NCBI GenBank assembly: GCA_024741835.1
Contig: JAENRP010000028.1
Coordinates: 18,918 to 82,917 of the forward strand
Direction: 5' to 3'
DNA length: 64,000 nt
Source of the DNA: Diplocarpon mali
Lineage: Eukaryota > Ascomycota > Leotiomycetes > Helotiales > Drepanopezizaceae
Shown piece by piece: positions 23,269 through 34,725 of this stretch; position 1 is the stretch's first letter; each line of letters opens with the position of its first letter. The notes under the pieces were generated by a model that saw only the letters and a list, made by a program, of their open reading frames with translations, was not told the DNA's origin and ran no database searches. A program made the position numbers and the translations under genes.

Positions 23269-25138
23269 TCAGATCCGGCCCACGCCAGCATTAGCCTTGA
23301 CCTGTGCCTCGGTCTTCCCGACATCGTACGGCTTCACGAGGTACTCGCTCACTCCTTTGAACGTGTTCAAGACTGCCTCGTTCTTCAAGCTCGGCCACTT
23401 CGTCGTAGCACCGACGAAGGCGTTCATGACGCACGCGCGGCCCAGGATCTTGGTGCAGGCGCTGGCCGAGGCAGCATCGGGGACGTTGTAGATGGTGTTG
23501 AGCTTCTCGGCGCTGGGATCCATGGGGGTTTCGACGTTTTTAAACTGGTTGCCCTCGATCAGCACGCTGGCCGAGGGGTAAATCTCGAAGGAGTGGCCGA
23601 GTGAATTCTCGAAAAAGTTGTTGGTTGCTTGGGTGGTTGATTTGCCATTATCCCCGCCGAGCCTGTACAACATCGCCGTCAGTATGTCGCGTTTCGAAGC
23701 TTGGGGAGAGGATGAGACGGGGCGGGTAAGCGTGGCTCGATAGCGCGCAGAGGATGCCGTGAGTGGATGCGGATAGGAGACGGGTAACGTACTTGGGGGA
23801 GCGGCCGGAAATATCATGCCAGTAGTTCTGGTCGAGGGTGATCTGGTCGCCATCCGTACCAAACATTGTGGCCCCTGAGACCGTGTAGTTAGCAGCGAGT
23901 TGTGGGGGTGGAAGTTCCAAGCGTCGACGGATGGCTTACAGTAATGTTCCTTGTTGCATGTCGCGGACGTTGTGGTGGCGCCGTCAAACTCGTTGTTGGA
24001 TATGGTGACTCTGACGGGGTGGTAGCTGAACACGGACATTAGCTTTCTCTCTTCCCCTTCTCCTCTGGACTCATCTAGCGAGATGACAATCCTTCCCACC
24101 ACGGCTTACGCAGATAACATAAACATGCGAGCAATCTTGCTAAACTAACATGACAGGTTCGTCAGTGTGATATTGAGCGGCAGTAGACGTAGCGCCTGAT
24201 GGATGGTAGCTTACCTTGTTGTGATCGATCCAGACTCCATCGTTCCCGTCTAAAGCGAGAGCATCCCCTCCCCAGACAGCGTGAGGGTTGATTTCCTGGA
24301 TTCTGGTCAGACCCCGTCACGACTTGGAAGGCGACCAAGGCAGACGTACCGTGATGTGAATGTTCCGAATAATCACATTCTTGGCTTTCTCCGCCAACTT
24401 CAAGCCCTTGCCTTTGAGAACACCTGTGGTGCCGACTCCGAGCAGGGTCTTGTCGCTTGCGACCTCGAGCGGATCCTGACCCGCCTTGTCGTATTTGACA
24501 CTGGTCGTCGTCTTTCCCCCCCCACCACAGCTAAGATCGCCAATGTATGACTGGCCGCCCTTGTTGAGCGGGCAGTCGGTCTGGTAGCAGCCAGGCCCGG
24601 AAGCCGAGCCTTCGGTCCCGATAAAGTCGAAGGTCTTGTCGAGGAGGATGACCCGCGGTGTTTTGTCCGACAACCATGCTTTGAGTCTGGAAGAGGGGAT
24701 TAGGTTGGGGAGGGAGGTGGGGGGGGGGAGATCAGATGGGAGAGATCAGATGGGAGAGATCAGATGAGATGAGAGAGATTAGATGAGATGAGAGAGATTA
24801 GATCAGACGGGAGAGATCAGATGAGGTTGAAGAGATGTGGTTGAAGAGGTTGATGAGATGTGGTTGAAGAGGTGAGATGATGAGAAGAGATTGGAAGAGA
24901 TGAGACGAGAGAAGAGAGAGTCGAGACTGGCATGATCAGATTCGAAAGATGAGATGAGAGCTAGTACGCACTCGTCATTATCCTTGGGCGCGGCCGGAGC
25001 CGCGCTGCCGCCGCCCGTGACGCCGGTGGCAAAACCGTACGCGGCCCCCTTCTCGACGGTGCCGTTGCCCTGCGCCAGGGCCAGAGACGGCGCGAGCAAG
25101 AGCGTCAAGCTCGCTTGGATCTGGAAGGCGAAACGCAT
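23269..25138 (-). CDS. secreted pectin lyase, polysaccharide lyase family 1 (7 exons)
   Basis: Pectin lyase-like enzyme that cleaves methyl-esterified homogalacturonan by beta-elimination outside the cell. Exons: 25138-24972, 24686-24350, 24295-24215, 24135-24110, 24025-23940, 23874-23793, 23662-23269; all join in frame to 390 aa. Residues 1-22 are a signal peptide (MRFAFQIQASLTLLLAPSLALA). The parallel beta-helix motifs follow: GVGTTGVLKGKGLKLAEKAKN, NIHITEINPHAVWGGDALALD, GVWIDH, RVTISNNEFDGATTTSATC, HYWATMFGTDGDQITL and DISGRSPK, whose Arg matches the catalytic Arg of pectin lyases. The VWIDH...SATCN..HYW pattern fits pectin lyase better than Ca-dependent pectate lyase. A 26-nt exon (24135-24110, IARMFMLSA) is confirmed by frame and by family alignment (IGRQ-like). 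Intron 1 is 285 nt and full of purine/pyrimidine repeats. Linked to plant-material breakdown. Confidence 0.93.
24712..24960. repeat. purine-rich imperfect repeats inside pectin lyase intron 1
   Basis: Repeated gatgagagagatta, gggagagatcagat and gatgtggttgaagagg units (polypyrimidine on the coding strand) fill almost all of the 285-nt intron. This is several times longer than the other introns of the gene, so expansion of these repeats explains the size. Confidence 0.85.
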
Positions 25139-25984
25139 TGTCGCCGTCGGACTGTGGAGGTCGTAAAGGGGTTGGGAGAAGTTCAGGGGGAGGTGACCGC
25201 CTTGGGGGGAATCTAGCCGAGTCTAGCTCGAGCCGAGTAAACAAACAAAGAGCGTGGCCGAGAGCTGGACGGCGGCGACAAGAGAGAGAGGTGCTGGATT
25301 ACTAGGTTGGAAAGGCACGCTGGCTTCGAGGCACAGGACCGCCACCGTTTCTTCTTATACTCGCCCGCCCCCTTTGCGGCCGGGGACTCGAGCGAGAGGG
25401 GGGGAGAGCGCAAGCGAATCATGGCCACGCGTTGCCGCGACAATCCCCCGTCATTCGAGATTCGAGGTAGATGAAGAGGAGAGACCTCTGGGCCGGCGGC
25501 CACGAGCACACTGCACGGCGTCGGGCCATCTGGATCGGATCCGGTCGAGAGGGCCTGACAGCCGGAGCTCGGTGCCCTTAAGGTTTGTCAAGCTCTCCCC
25601 CGTGCTGCGGGGATGCCGTCGCAGCTTGGACTTGAGACGATCCTTCCGAGGCGAAACCAAACATCGGCATCTGGTCCTATGGCGAAGGGAACTTGCAGCC
25701 CTACGACTGGCCCAGCTTCACGAAGACCGCCGTTCTCTGTCTCTTGTCCTGCTTTTCTTTCTCTCCCCCTCCTCTCTGGCCCCTATCTTTCCACGAGTGC
25801 TTGTTTTGATTTCATTTTATTTTTTTAACCCAGGAATGAGTGTACCGGAAATCCCGTCGCTGCATCTCACGAGATGACCGTATAAGAACAGACCTGAGTT
25901 CAGGTCGGACAAGCGGTCGACGAATATCATATATTGAACTTAATCTATGCCAAAGTAGTCTGGATCTGAAAAGCATTGGAAGGG

Positions 25985-26060
25985 AATTTGTTGGAGGCCA
26001 GACAAACACCATGTGGAAAGTATGTTGAGCCTTGCCAACCCACCCGGGTCCTCCCCCTTG
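25985..26060. repeat. degenerate repeat pair, copy A1
   Basis: Similar to 27000-27090. Shared blocks are GGCCAGAC[A/C]AACACCA, TGGAA(A)GTATGT and CCTTGCCAACCCAC. Copy A1 has T where copy A2 has C at several sites and a one-base insertion (TGGAAAGTATGT versus TGGAAGTATGT). Confidence 0.65.
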
Positions 26061-26564
26061 CACCGCCGCGAGGGGGGTGTTCGTCTGGCCGGCCAGGAGG
26101 ATAGCGAGCTCTATCGCAAACGCGAGGTGAAGCGTCCATAATTCGAGTGGAGGTTCGTCGCTCAACTTCCCGCCCGCACTCGTCGAGCTCGTCACCTAGC
26201 TATACATCTGGCCGTTGCCGAGAAACTCCAAGCGCCCCGAGGACCCCGAATCCTGACTCGCCAGTCTCATTTCCGGCTCTTCTGCCTGGGCTCTCGGCGC
26301 GGCACTCGCGGACATGAGCCTCAATCCGAGTCCTGGCGCCGTGGAGTTGAGGGGTGGGCGTTGCAGCCAGCGACGGCGTTCCTCCATCCCTCCTTGACCT
26401 CGCGATGCTGCTGGGGCGAGGAGGTGCACGCCCTCCTCGACCTCGACCCGACTGCTTGCAACGCGCCCTGTCGTGCCCGGGCGAGAGGTGCACGGTTTGT
26501 GATATCACACAGCGCCGGCGGCACGACCTGGACATCGGACGAACAAGCACCAGGAACCAAACGG

Positions 26565-26730
26565 GAGGAATATAGTGATTGTAGGTCACGTGGAGGGTCA
26601 CATGCCAAGCCTTGGCATAGGAATACTTTACTCGAGATCTCTCCCTCTTGTAATGATCATCAACAACGAATACAAGCAAGAATCCATTCCATTCCATTTG
26701 TGTGCACACCTTGTGAAACCGACACAAACA
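26565..26730. repeat. degenerate repeat pair, copy B1
   Basis: Similar to 27730-27985. Shared blocks are AGGAATATAGTGAT, GTCACATG, CTTGGCAT, GATCATCAAC, and GTG[T/C]GCAC[A/C]C[C/T]TTGTGAAACC-like ends. Copy B2 is longer because of a (CT)n expansion. Could be remnants of terminal repeats or of a duplicated promoter. Confidence 0.6.
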
Positions 26731-26999
26731 ACCGCGTAGAACGCGGCAGCTCCGAGTCTGCGGATGTCCTCGGCGCACCAGCGAGCGTGCGTGCTGCAGA
26801 CCTGCGATCAAATCCACGCCGCCGCTCCTCTGCTCGCGGAGCTCTCCCACGGGGTCGCAGACAGACGATGTCGAGAGACGCGCCACTCCGCGAAGGCCGA
26901 AGCGGCGGTTTCGCTTCGTACTATGTATATTACGTGGCGAGCAGAATATTAATTGGCCCGTCGACGCCGCGAAACCTTGCGGCTACCAAGGAAAGCATA

Positions 27000-27090
27000 A
27001 CTCCCAATCAGCGATCGATTTCGTCGCCGGCCAGACCAACACCAGATGGAAGTATGTCTCGACCTTGCCAACCCACGCTTCACCCCCCCG
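27000..27090. repeat. degenerate repeat pair, copy A2
   Basis: Second copy of the 25985-26060 segment. On plus it reads PCGYQGKHNSQSAIDFVAG then QTNTRWK and a GTATGT that could be a splice donor, so the pair may derive from an exon-intron boundary of a duplicated gene. No start or downstream exon could be established. Confidence 0.55.
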
Positions 27091-27729
27091 TCGGAATTGA
27101 AGCTGACGTGGTGCTGGGGACGCCGGCGACGAGGTGGCCCAGCGCTTCCGGCCGATGTCTGGATAATTCACGTCGGCTCGGGCTCGAGTCAGGTCTAAGG
27201 AGAGAATATTCGCAGGATTGCTCCCTTCCCCCTGCATTTTCCCCTTTTTGATATGCTCGATGAATCCTCAACCAGAGAGCACAAGCAAAAACGCTCTGGT
27301 CGGATCAGGTACAGGGAGAAATCTAGTATGAGAAACCCCTTGCCAGTTACTACTCAGCCCTCTCTCTCTCCGGACCCCGATTCTTCAGACAGACGTCTAA
27401 CTCATATACCGTGGTCGATTGTGGTCCTCTCGAGGTCGTAGGCGAGTCCGTTCTTCAGCAGGCGCCGGGGCAAATAGAGTCGCCTCAAGTTCCCTGCACT
27501 GAGGAAGACAAGCTCTTCTCGCTCCCAGCAGCGATTTATCTGATTATCTCAAGCGTCTTGCTAGTCAGCGGCGGCTATGAATATAGCCCTTCTTCTCGAC
27601 CTTGACTTGCGGAGAAGAAGAAAAAAAAGAAGAAAAAGAGAAGAAAGAAATGTTCGAGAGCTACTAGACTTCGAAAGATATCCCTTCCTCCTTCCCTGCT
27701 CCCTCTATACTATGACCTGTGTTGTACCT

Positions 27730-27822
27730 GTAGGAATATAGTGATCGGGGTCACATGTCAGGCATATGATGAGAGTGAATCTCAGGGACACGTGATGGTC
27801 TTGGCATCGGCTGCCCTTGAGC

Positions 27823-27867
<45 letters not shown>

Positions 27868-27985
27868 CCTCTCCCTCTCCCTCTCCCTCTATCCCTCTCT
27901 CTCCCTCTCTCTCTTACATAGATCATCAACTACAACCAGAACTCACTCATACCTTTTCAGTGCGCACCTCGTGAAACCAACAGAA
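27730..27985. repeat. degenerate repeat pair, copy B2
   Basis: Second copy of the 26565-26730 segment, split by the CT microsatellite at 27826-27914. Retains AGGAATATAGTGAT at its left end and GTGCGCACCTCGTGAAACCAAC at its right end region. Confidence 0.6.
27826..27914. repeat. (CT)n microsatellite
   Basis: About 20 uninterrupted CT units followed by CCCTCT variants to 27914. Confidence 0.95.
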
Positions 27986-29484
27986 CCCCTGGATATCGAT
28001 TAGTCAGCCCTTCGTCTATTTACGGAACATCTCCAAGCTATCCTCGAGTCCGCAAGTAGGAGCCGAAAGTATAAGATATCTATTCCAAAGGTCCGGGGGC
28101 CAAATCTTCGTCCCCAAGCTTTCGAAGCGCTCTAGCGTTATTCGACTTTGGGTTTGGCACTTTCATAGCCGAAAGGACTTCATCTCGGCCCTGTAGGCTC
28201 TTTAAAAAGAATCTGCAGCTTCGCACGAGACACCGCGGACAGGTGTCGAGTCGTCGTCTCCGCGCCATGAACTCGCTACTTACCCATGGTCTGGAGCCAA
28301 AGCCCGAATCTGGCTTGCGCGAAAGCTCGAGGAGATGAGGGGAGTTCGAGATAGCCGTGAGGGCTCGATTCGAGCAGAGGTCGTGATCATTACCCGCATA
28401 AACTGTCTTATACAAGCTCGAGTCTTGCTCTAACCTGTCCCATTTCCCACGTGTCCCTTCACATTCAGAATAGTCGAGGGAGGGGGGTAGTAGGTTTGCC
28501 GGGCTAGGATTTGACTCTCATCTGGCATCTCTCCGCCCGAGTCAGAGGCGTCGCTTGGCTTATTTTGCCCCCGGAAAAGCTCGCATGCGACTGTACCTTG
28601 CCGTCGCCAGTCGGTTGAACAACCAAGCCTTCCAGCCCACCCGATACAGGGAGAATAGGACTTCTGGCCGAAACACGTCTCTGGGCCGGCACAGACCGGA
28701 GCTCGAGAGCGGGGGGGAGGGGGGGGAGCAAACCTACTGCTTGGCGACGACTGCATGATATACTTCGGCTCTAGAGCAGTGTCGGGATGGACGGGGGCGC
28801 TGGATCACGGGCAGGTTGACCGGGTCGACACGCCTGTACGGCGTACGGGCTGTCGTTTTGCTCTCGAAGTCTACATGGGGAGCCCCAACTACCTCGGGGC
28901 CCGTGGATCAGACGTGATGCCTGCTACTGCGTGCCTGGTGCGAGGGAAGTGTTCTCTGGTATTGATGGCGTGGGAGGCGGCGCGCAGACGACGGCTTGCT
29001 CGCGTCCACACGGTGGCCAGGAAGAAGAGGAGGGGGCGGGACAAGTTCTAGAAGCCGTGTCGCGGGGAGACTGTCCAGGGTCTGCTCGATCTACTGTATC
29101 CGACATTCGACGAGGAGCCATGCCCGCTGGATGCATCCCACCCTGGCCATGTGTCAAGGATCCCACGAGCGCCTTGGGGATTCCGTCTTCGCGTCGCGAC
29201 TGTGGCGGATGCATCCTTTCCAGGGGTTTTAGTGGGGGCTTGATCTACTGCAAACCTCGAGAGTACCGTTCGCCCCCGGCCAGGGCCGCCACGGTGTTGC
29301 CCTCGGCCGCCCAGCGCTGCGCTTCGTATCGAACTTCAGCGGGGATGCTCGTCAGACCAAGTCAAGTGGTCGGTGGAGATGGGGAGGAATCCGGCAGAGA
29401 CCAGGCGGGGGGGGGGGGCTTTGTCCGAGTTGCCCTGCTTGACCTGTTTCGTTGCCGGACGTTGGAGTATACGGGATATAGTGT

Positions 29485-29711
29485 GTATGTATGTGAATGT
29501 AGATACATATACATGACATATATATATATATATGCAATGTGTATATATGTATACATCTATATATATATACATATACATACATATGTACATACATACATAC
29601 GTACATATATATACATACACATATACATACACATATACATACACATATACATACACATATACATATACATATACATACACATACACATATACATACACAT
29701 ATACATACATC
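29485..29711. repeat. TA/CATA microsatellite
   Basis: About 225 bp of tatgtatg, atatatat, catacatac and acacatatacat units. It creates artificial Tyr/Ile/His/Thr frames on both strands and carries no gene. Confidence 0.95.
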
Positions 29712-30422
29712 AACATCAACATCATACCTACGACCCCCCTCCTCTCAGCACGACAATATACACATCCCCTTCAAGTGCATCCTTTGAGTCCCCATCCGGC
29801 CAACGCCTGACCATGTCTCCCCAACCCTACTCTACTGCTCCTCAGACCTGCGACCAAGCAGTCAGTTTTCTGAAGCATCTCGCCAAACTATCGCCAGATA
29901 CAGTTTCGGGCGGCCCAAAACGAGCACTGGGGCAGGATTTCTCCGGCCGATTCAGTGCCTCCGCAGTCATGGCCAGTCTAGTTTGATCGCGTCAGTTTCT
30001 TCCGACTCCCACGGTCTTTCCGATGGCAGCGCGAGCGGCGAAGGCAGTCAGCTTTCCAGGAGCTGCCTAGGCTCTGGGGAGTCGAGCTTCCACTCTCGCA
30101 AGCTCCGAACCTGATGTGGTGGGTAGGCCGAGTAGCGATGGCGGTCCTGGCAACGTGGAGGATGGAACAAGTCTCGAGCTTCGAGCCCGCGGTGCCTGCG
30201 AGATCCAAAATCAACAGAACCGCGAAGGAGGCCGAGTCCCCCGAGTCTGATGCCACGTCCGGTGGATACGACTGCCGCCGCTCGCAATCTATCTCGAGCT
30301 CGGCAGCACGCCCCCCCTGCATGTCTCCGTCGCAACCTCACCTCGCGAGAGCTTCATCCCCAAGTCTCAACTCAACTTCTGCACTCGGGGACGTCTGGCC
30401 GTCGCCGACGCTCCTCTCCCCC

Positions 30423-31103
30423 ATGGCTCTCTCCGCGCCGCTCCGTCTGCCAACCCCTCGAATCGTCATCACCGAGCCAGGCGGCGAGCCGCTCTCCGCG
30501 CCGCCGCCGTGGCGCCGCCGCTACCTCGCCGCCATCTGGCTCTCCCAGCTCCTCTGGCTGATGCTGGGCATGGCTGTGCTTCCCTACGAATCCGCGGGCC
30601 TCTCCCTCTCCTCGTGGTCCGTTCGCTCCCCCCCCGCCCCGTCGTCGCCGGAAAGCCTGTTGACGCTGTTGCACCAGCTTCCTCACGCTCGCCGGCCTGG
30701 GCAACGTGGTCCTCGCGTCGACGCCCGCCGTCGAGGCGCATCGCTACGCCGTCGGCACCTTGACGCCCGCCTTCTTCCTGAGAGCGCAGCGGTGCAAGGC
30801 GGCGTGGGCTCTCGCGAGCCTGGTCGTCGTCGTCGTGTCCCAGGGGGCCATGCCGCACCCGAGCGGCTGGAGCGTGTTCGGGACGGTCACCATCGATGTG
30901 CTCTACGCGTCAGTCTCGCCCGTCTGCGAATCTCCCTCGGGCGTGCCCGGGGGAGGAGCCGGAGAAAGTTGGGGATTTTTTTTTTTTTTTTTTTAACACG
31001 TCCTAGTTTCCCTTTCGCGTTTGGCTATCAGTATGCGAGGCTCATCGAGCAGCATGTCAGCGCCGAAGCGCCGGATCACGAGAGTCTACTCAGTGTGGGC
31101 TAA
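30423..31103 (+). CDS. small multi-pass membrane protein, unknown (3 exons, 3' end uncertain)
   Basis: Not recognised. Exon 1 from ATG 30423 (CCCCATGGCT) to 30616; exon 2 30678-30908; the last exon starts at 31032 after a long poly-T tract and a TATCAG acceptor. About 165 aa with four hydrophobic segments: AIWLSQLLWLMLGMAVLPY, CFLTLAGLGNVVLAS, WALASLVVVVVSQGAM and WSVFGTVTIDVLYA. Donor 1 is GTCCGT (weak) and donor 2 GTCAGT. With GTCAGT and TATCAG the last exon reads AMRGSSSSM... to a stop near 31153; with donor GTCTCG three bases further on, it reads YARLIEQHVSAEAPDHES and stops at 31103. The second ending looks more protein-like, so that stop is given. Function unknown; the size and topology fit small accessory membrane proteins. 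Confidence 0.45.
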   Translation: MALSAPLRLPTPRIVITEPGGEPLSAPPPWRRRYLAAIWLSQLLWLMLGMAVLPYESAGLSLSSWSVRSPPAPSSPESLLTLLHQLPHARRPGQRGPRVDARRRGASLRRRHLDARLLPESAAVQGGVGSREPGRRRRVPGGHAAPERLERVRDGHHRCALRVSLARLRISLGRARGRSRRKLGIFFFFFLTRPSFPFAFGYQYARLIEQHVSAEAPDHESLLSVG

Positions 31104-31377
31104 AGGTCGAGCCGAAGGCAGGTCTTGGGCTGGGGCTGAGCGGTCTGCAACGTGAGAGATTTGGACTGTTACGAGACCATGGCAGCCGACAAAGCTCCTG
31201 GACCCGGTCGCTCCGCACGACGACCATCAACCTGCCATGTTTTCTTTCTCTTGCGGCCCGCTCGCTTATCCTTGTAGCTCCTCATGCTCGACGCAGGATT
31301 CAGATGGGAGCAATGAGGGTGTTTACATGTCGCCCGGCTAAATTAGCGAGGAGCACGTCTATCCAACGATATGCCAT

Positions 31378-31517
31378 TCTACCTGTCCAGTACTATCCTA
31401 CCTGTCCAGTACTATTCTACCTGTCCAGTACTATCCTACCTGTCCAGTACTATCCTACCTGTCCAGTACTATCCTATCTGTCCAGTCATTTCCTACCTGT
31501 CCAGTACCATCCTACCT
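31378..31517. repeat. 19-bp minisatellite, about 7.4 copies
   Basis: Unit CCTACCTGTCCAGTACTAT. The first five copies are nearly identical; copies six and seven carry substitutions (CTATCTGTCCAGTCATTT, CAGTACCAT). Confidence 0.95.
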
Positions 31518-32017
31518 CGTAGCCAGATTGGCCGTGCAATCTAGCCAGATCCATCCGTGCAAAGCCATTCCTACCTGAAGTTCCCGTTCCTTTCCCAGTC
31601 CGTTCGTAGAGAGAGTACGGCAAGGTCCTACGAAGCCAACCCTGACCCCAAATGCTCGGATATCACCTGTCCAGGAAAGCAAACCACTTTTTCCTGGCCC
31701 CTCGCCACCAAACCTCGCTCAACCCTCCCGGCTCCAGCCAGGAATCCGAGGTCAACCCCCGCGCGGTACTGTTTCGTCTCGAGGGGCGCAGACGTCGGGG
31801 AACATACTACGTGCCTCGCAACATCGACATGAACCGCGGAGCAGATGAGAAAAAGACCCCCGTGGTCAGGGAGGACTTCTGCTGTGGAAAGATGGGCTTC
31901 TCTCGTGGCGTCCGATCCGCCTACCGGCCTCGGTCTGGCATTCGCTTATGCTCGGTGCAGTGCGGGGTATGGACAGGCGAGACGACCTCTTGATATCAAA
32001 AGGCTTTTCTAACCGCA

Positions 32018-32190
32018 ACTCATCTTTGTTATGATTTAAATAGTTCTTCTGCCCCATCTTCGTTATCATCCGAATGGTTCCTCTACCCCATCTTCGTTAT
32101 CATCTGAATAGTTCCTCTCCGCTATCTTCGTTGTTATTTCAAAACTTCCTTTACCCCATCTTCGTTATCGTTTGAATAGTTCCTCTGCCT
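32018..32190. repeat. 34-bp tandem repeat, about 5 copies, just upstream of SDR gene
   Basis: The core CCCCATCTTCGTTATC recurs at 32052, 32086 (from the CCCCA), about 32120 and 32154, exactly 34 bp apart, with a diverged copy at about 32018. It ends 27 bp before the start codon of the short-chain dehydrogenase, so it probably sits in the promoter or 5' UTR. Confidence 0.85.
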
Positions 32191-32216
32191 CCTTGATCCC
32201 TCTTCAACTAGCCAAG

Positions 32217-33351
<1,135 letters not shown>

Positions 33352-34191
33352 GCTCTATTTGCATGCGTGCAGTGCAGTTCACACGTTTCTCCCTATCGCT
33401 GTTCTTCCACTGGGATTGAGCCGAGTAGAGGAGATGGCAAAGCGCCATCCCAGCAGACCTGTAGCATTACAACCTCTGCCATATGCGCTTCCCGACAAAC
33501 ACACCGGTCATCCAGCCCACCCAGGCTCAGGTCCTCTTCACTCTTCCACAGGGAATACCGCACGTCTGGCGCTCGCCCCCCAGAACCCTTCTACCAGATC
33601 TAGATGACCACCCATCTCCCTGCCCAGACCCGCCGTCCCTTCGCGGCCTGCCAGAGGCAAGCCGGCAGGGAAACCCTACGCGTCTGATGAGAGAGGAGCC
33701 AGAAGCGAGGAGGCCCTCTGTGTTTACCCCGTCGGCCGCTGCGTGGGTGCGGTAGAGAAGCGGACGAGCACGCCCTGTGGAATCCACGGTGGCTACGGCA
33801 TCGACGCTCAACCGAGTCGCAAATCCTCGTCGTCAGATACCGCGCGAGTATGCCCAACACAGGCTGCACTTGAAATCGACTCCATTCAAGCTTCTATCAT
33901 ACAAGTACAGAGTAGGCCGGCCCGGCCTACGGGAAATGCTGCTGACCATGCCCCTGTTTACATTGCAGAACCCCAGAACGCCTGGCTACATCGAATACAG
34001 AGGGAAGATTTCTCGTTCGTATCTAGTTTGGTGGGTGTTCACTTCGTCGTGATCCGCTGTCGAGGCTCTTCGAGTTCCGGGTCGAGCAATTTCGCGTCAT
34101 GTCTTCTCCGATTCCGCAATCTCGAGTCCCAACCAGCCCATTCTATGGCGCCCTTACTATCCAGCACCACACCCGCCGCTCATCCATCCCT
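33352..34191. other. intergenic, nothing seen
   Basis: 3' flanks of the convergent SDR and Pam16 genes plus about 500 bp with overlapping short frames. The plus-strand frame 33743-34321 overlaps Pam16 antisense and is a shadow. Confidence 0.55.
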
Positions 34192-34725
34192 CTACCGATC
34201 CTTGAAAACCTTCGGCTTCCAACCCTCTTTCAACTCCTCTTCCCTCTGCCTTATCTCCTCCTTCACCCTGACCTCTGCCTCAATCCGCTCCCTCGCCCGC
34301 AACACCTTGCTTTGTAGATAGAAACTGCCTCCCTTCTTCGGATCATTCACATCAAACAGCTTCTTAAATCGCTCCATCACGTCTTCCATATTGGCTTGGC
34401 CATTCTGCGGCGGTTTGACGTTCAGGATCTTGCATGCTTCATCAAGCGTCAGGCCGTGGGACGCAAATGAAGGTGATGCACCTGGATTCCCGGATTTCGC
34501 TTGGGCTTTAGCGTATTGCGACGAGGCAGAGGCTTGCTTGTAAGCTTCCGCGAAGGCGCGCCCGAGGACACGAGAGCCAGTCAGAACGACCTGGGTGATA
34601 ATGCGGTGCGCCTGTGGTCGGGTTACCTGCTGTTCTCACTGGGAGGTGATGGGGCGAATTGTGCGCATGGGGTTCTGCACTGTCTGGTTGAACTGGTTAG
34701 AGACACCAAATAAAAGACATACCAT
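34192..34725 (-). CDS. PAM16: mitochondrial import motor subunit Pam16/Tim16 (2 exons)
   Basis: J-like subunit of the presequence translocase-associated motor (TIM23 complex, matrix face of the inner membrane); it binds and restrains Pam18/Tim14, which stimulates mtHsp70. Exon 1 is only the start codon (34725-34723), followed directly by a GTATGT donor; the intron runs 34722-34612 and exon 2 34611-34192. The product is 140 aa. The sequence reads M-AHRIITQVVLTGSRVLGRAF, QASASSQYAKAQAKS, LTLDEACKILNV and RFKKLFDVNDPKKGGSFYL, which are family hallmarks; the J-like domain lacks the HPD motif (DPKKGG instead), as expected. The C-terminus EGWKPKVFKDR is charged. The start 269 bp from Yip1 implies a shared divergent promoter. 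Confidence 0.95.

Larger units (their letters stand above)
25139..30422. other. 5 kb gene-poor stretch with duplications and microsatellites
   Basis: No gene could be supported. Two pairs of diverged similar segments occur in the same order: 25985-26060 with 27000-27090, and 26565-26730 with 27730-27985. Long frames such as 26361-27251 and 28931-29986 on plus are interrupted by or run through microsatellites and lack any domain. A 58-codon plus-strand frame starts at 29814 in a fair context ([20 protein letters not shown]) and ends at 29986; it is unconfirmed. A poly-G run lies at 29406-29418. The first few hundred bases are the promoter side of the pectin lyase gene. Confidence 0.5.
31104..32216. 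other. intergenic with two minisatellites
   Basis: Holds a 19-bp minisatellite (31378-31517) and a 34-bp one (32018-32190). Between them, frames at 31557-31993 on plus show no domain or splice support. Confidence 0.6.

Noticed and set aside
26361..27251. 296-codon plus-strand frame
   Set aside because: High-GC chance frame crossing both repeat copies; composition is not protein-like and an antisense frame is equally open.
26565..27985. LTR retrotransposon defined by the B1/B2 pair
   Set aside because: No TG...CA ends, target-site duplication, primer-binding site or polymerase remnants could be shown; kept only as a degenerate repeat pair.
28931..29986. 351-codon plus-strand frame
   Set aside because: Runs through a TA/CATA microsatellite that yields Tyr/Ile/His strings; no domain, no splice logic.
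34389..34389. Internal Met as PAM16 start
   Set aside because: Would drop the AHRIITQVVLTGSRV anchor; the start-codon-only exon at 34725 fits the family.
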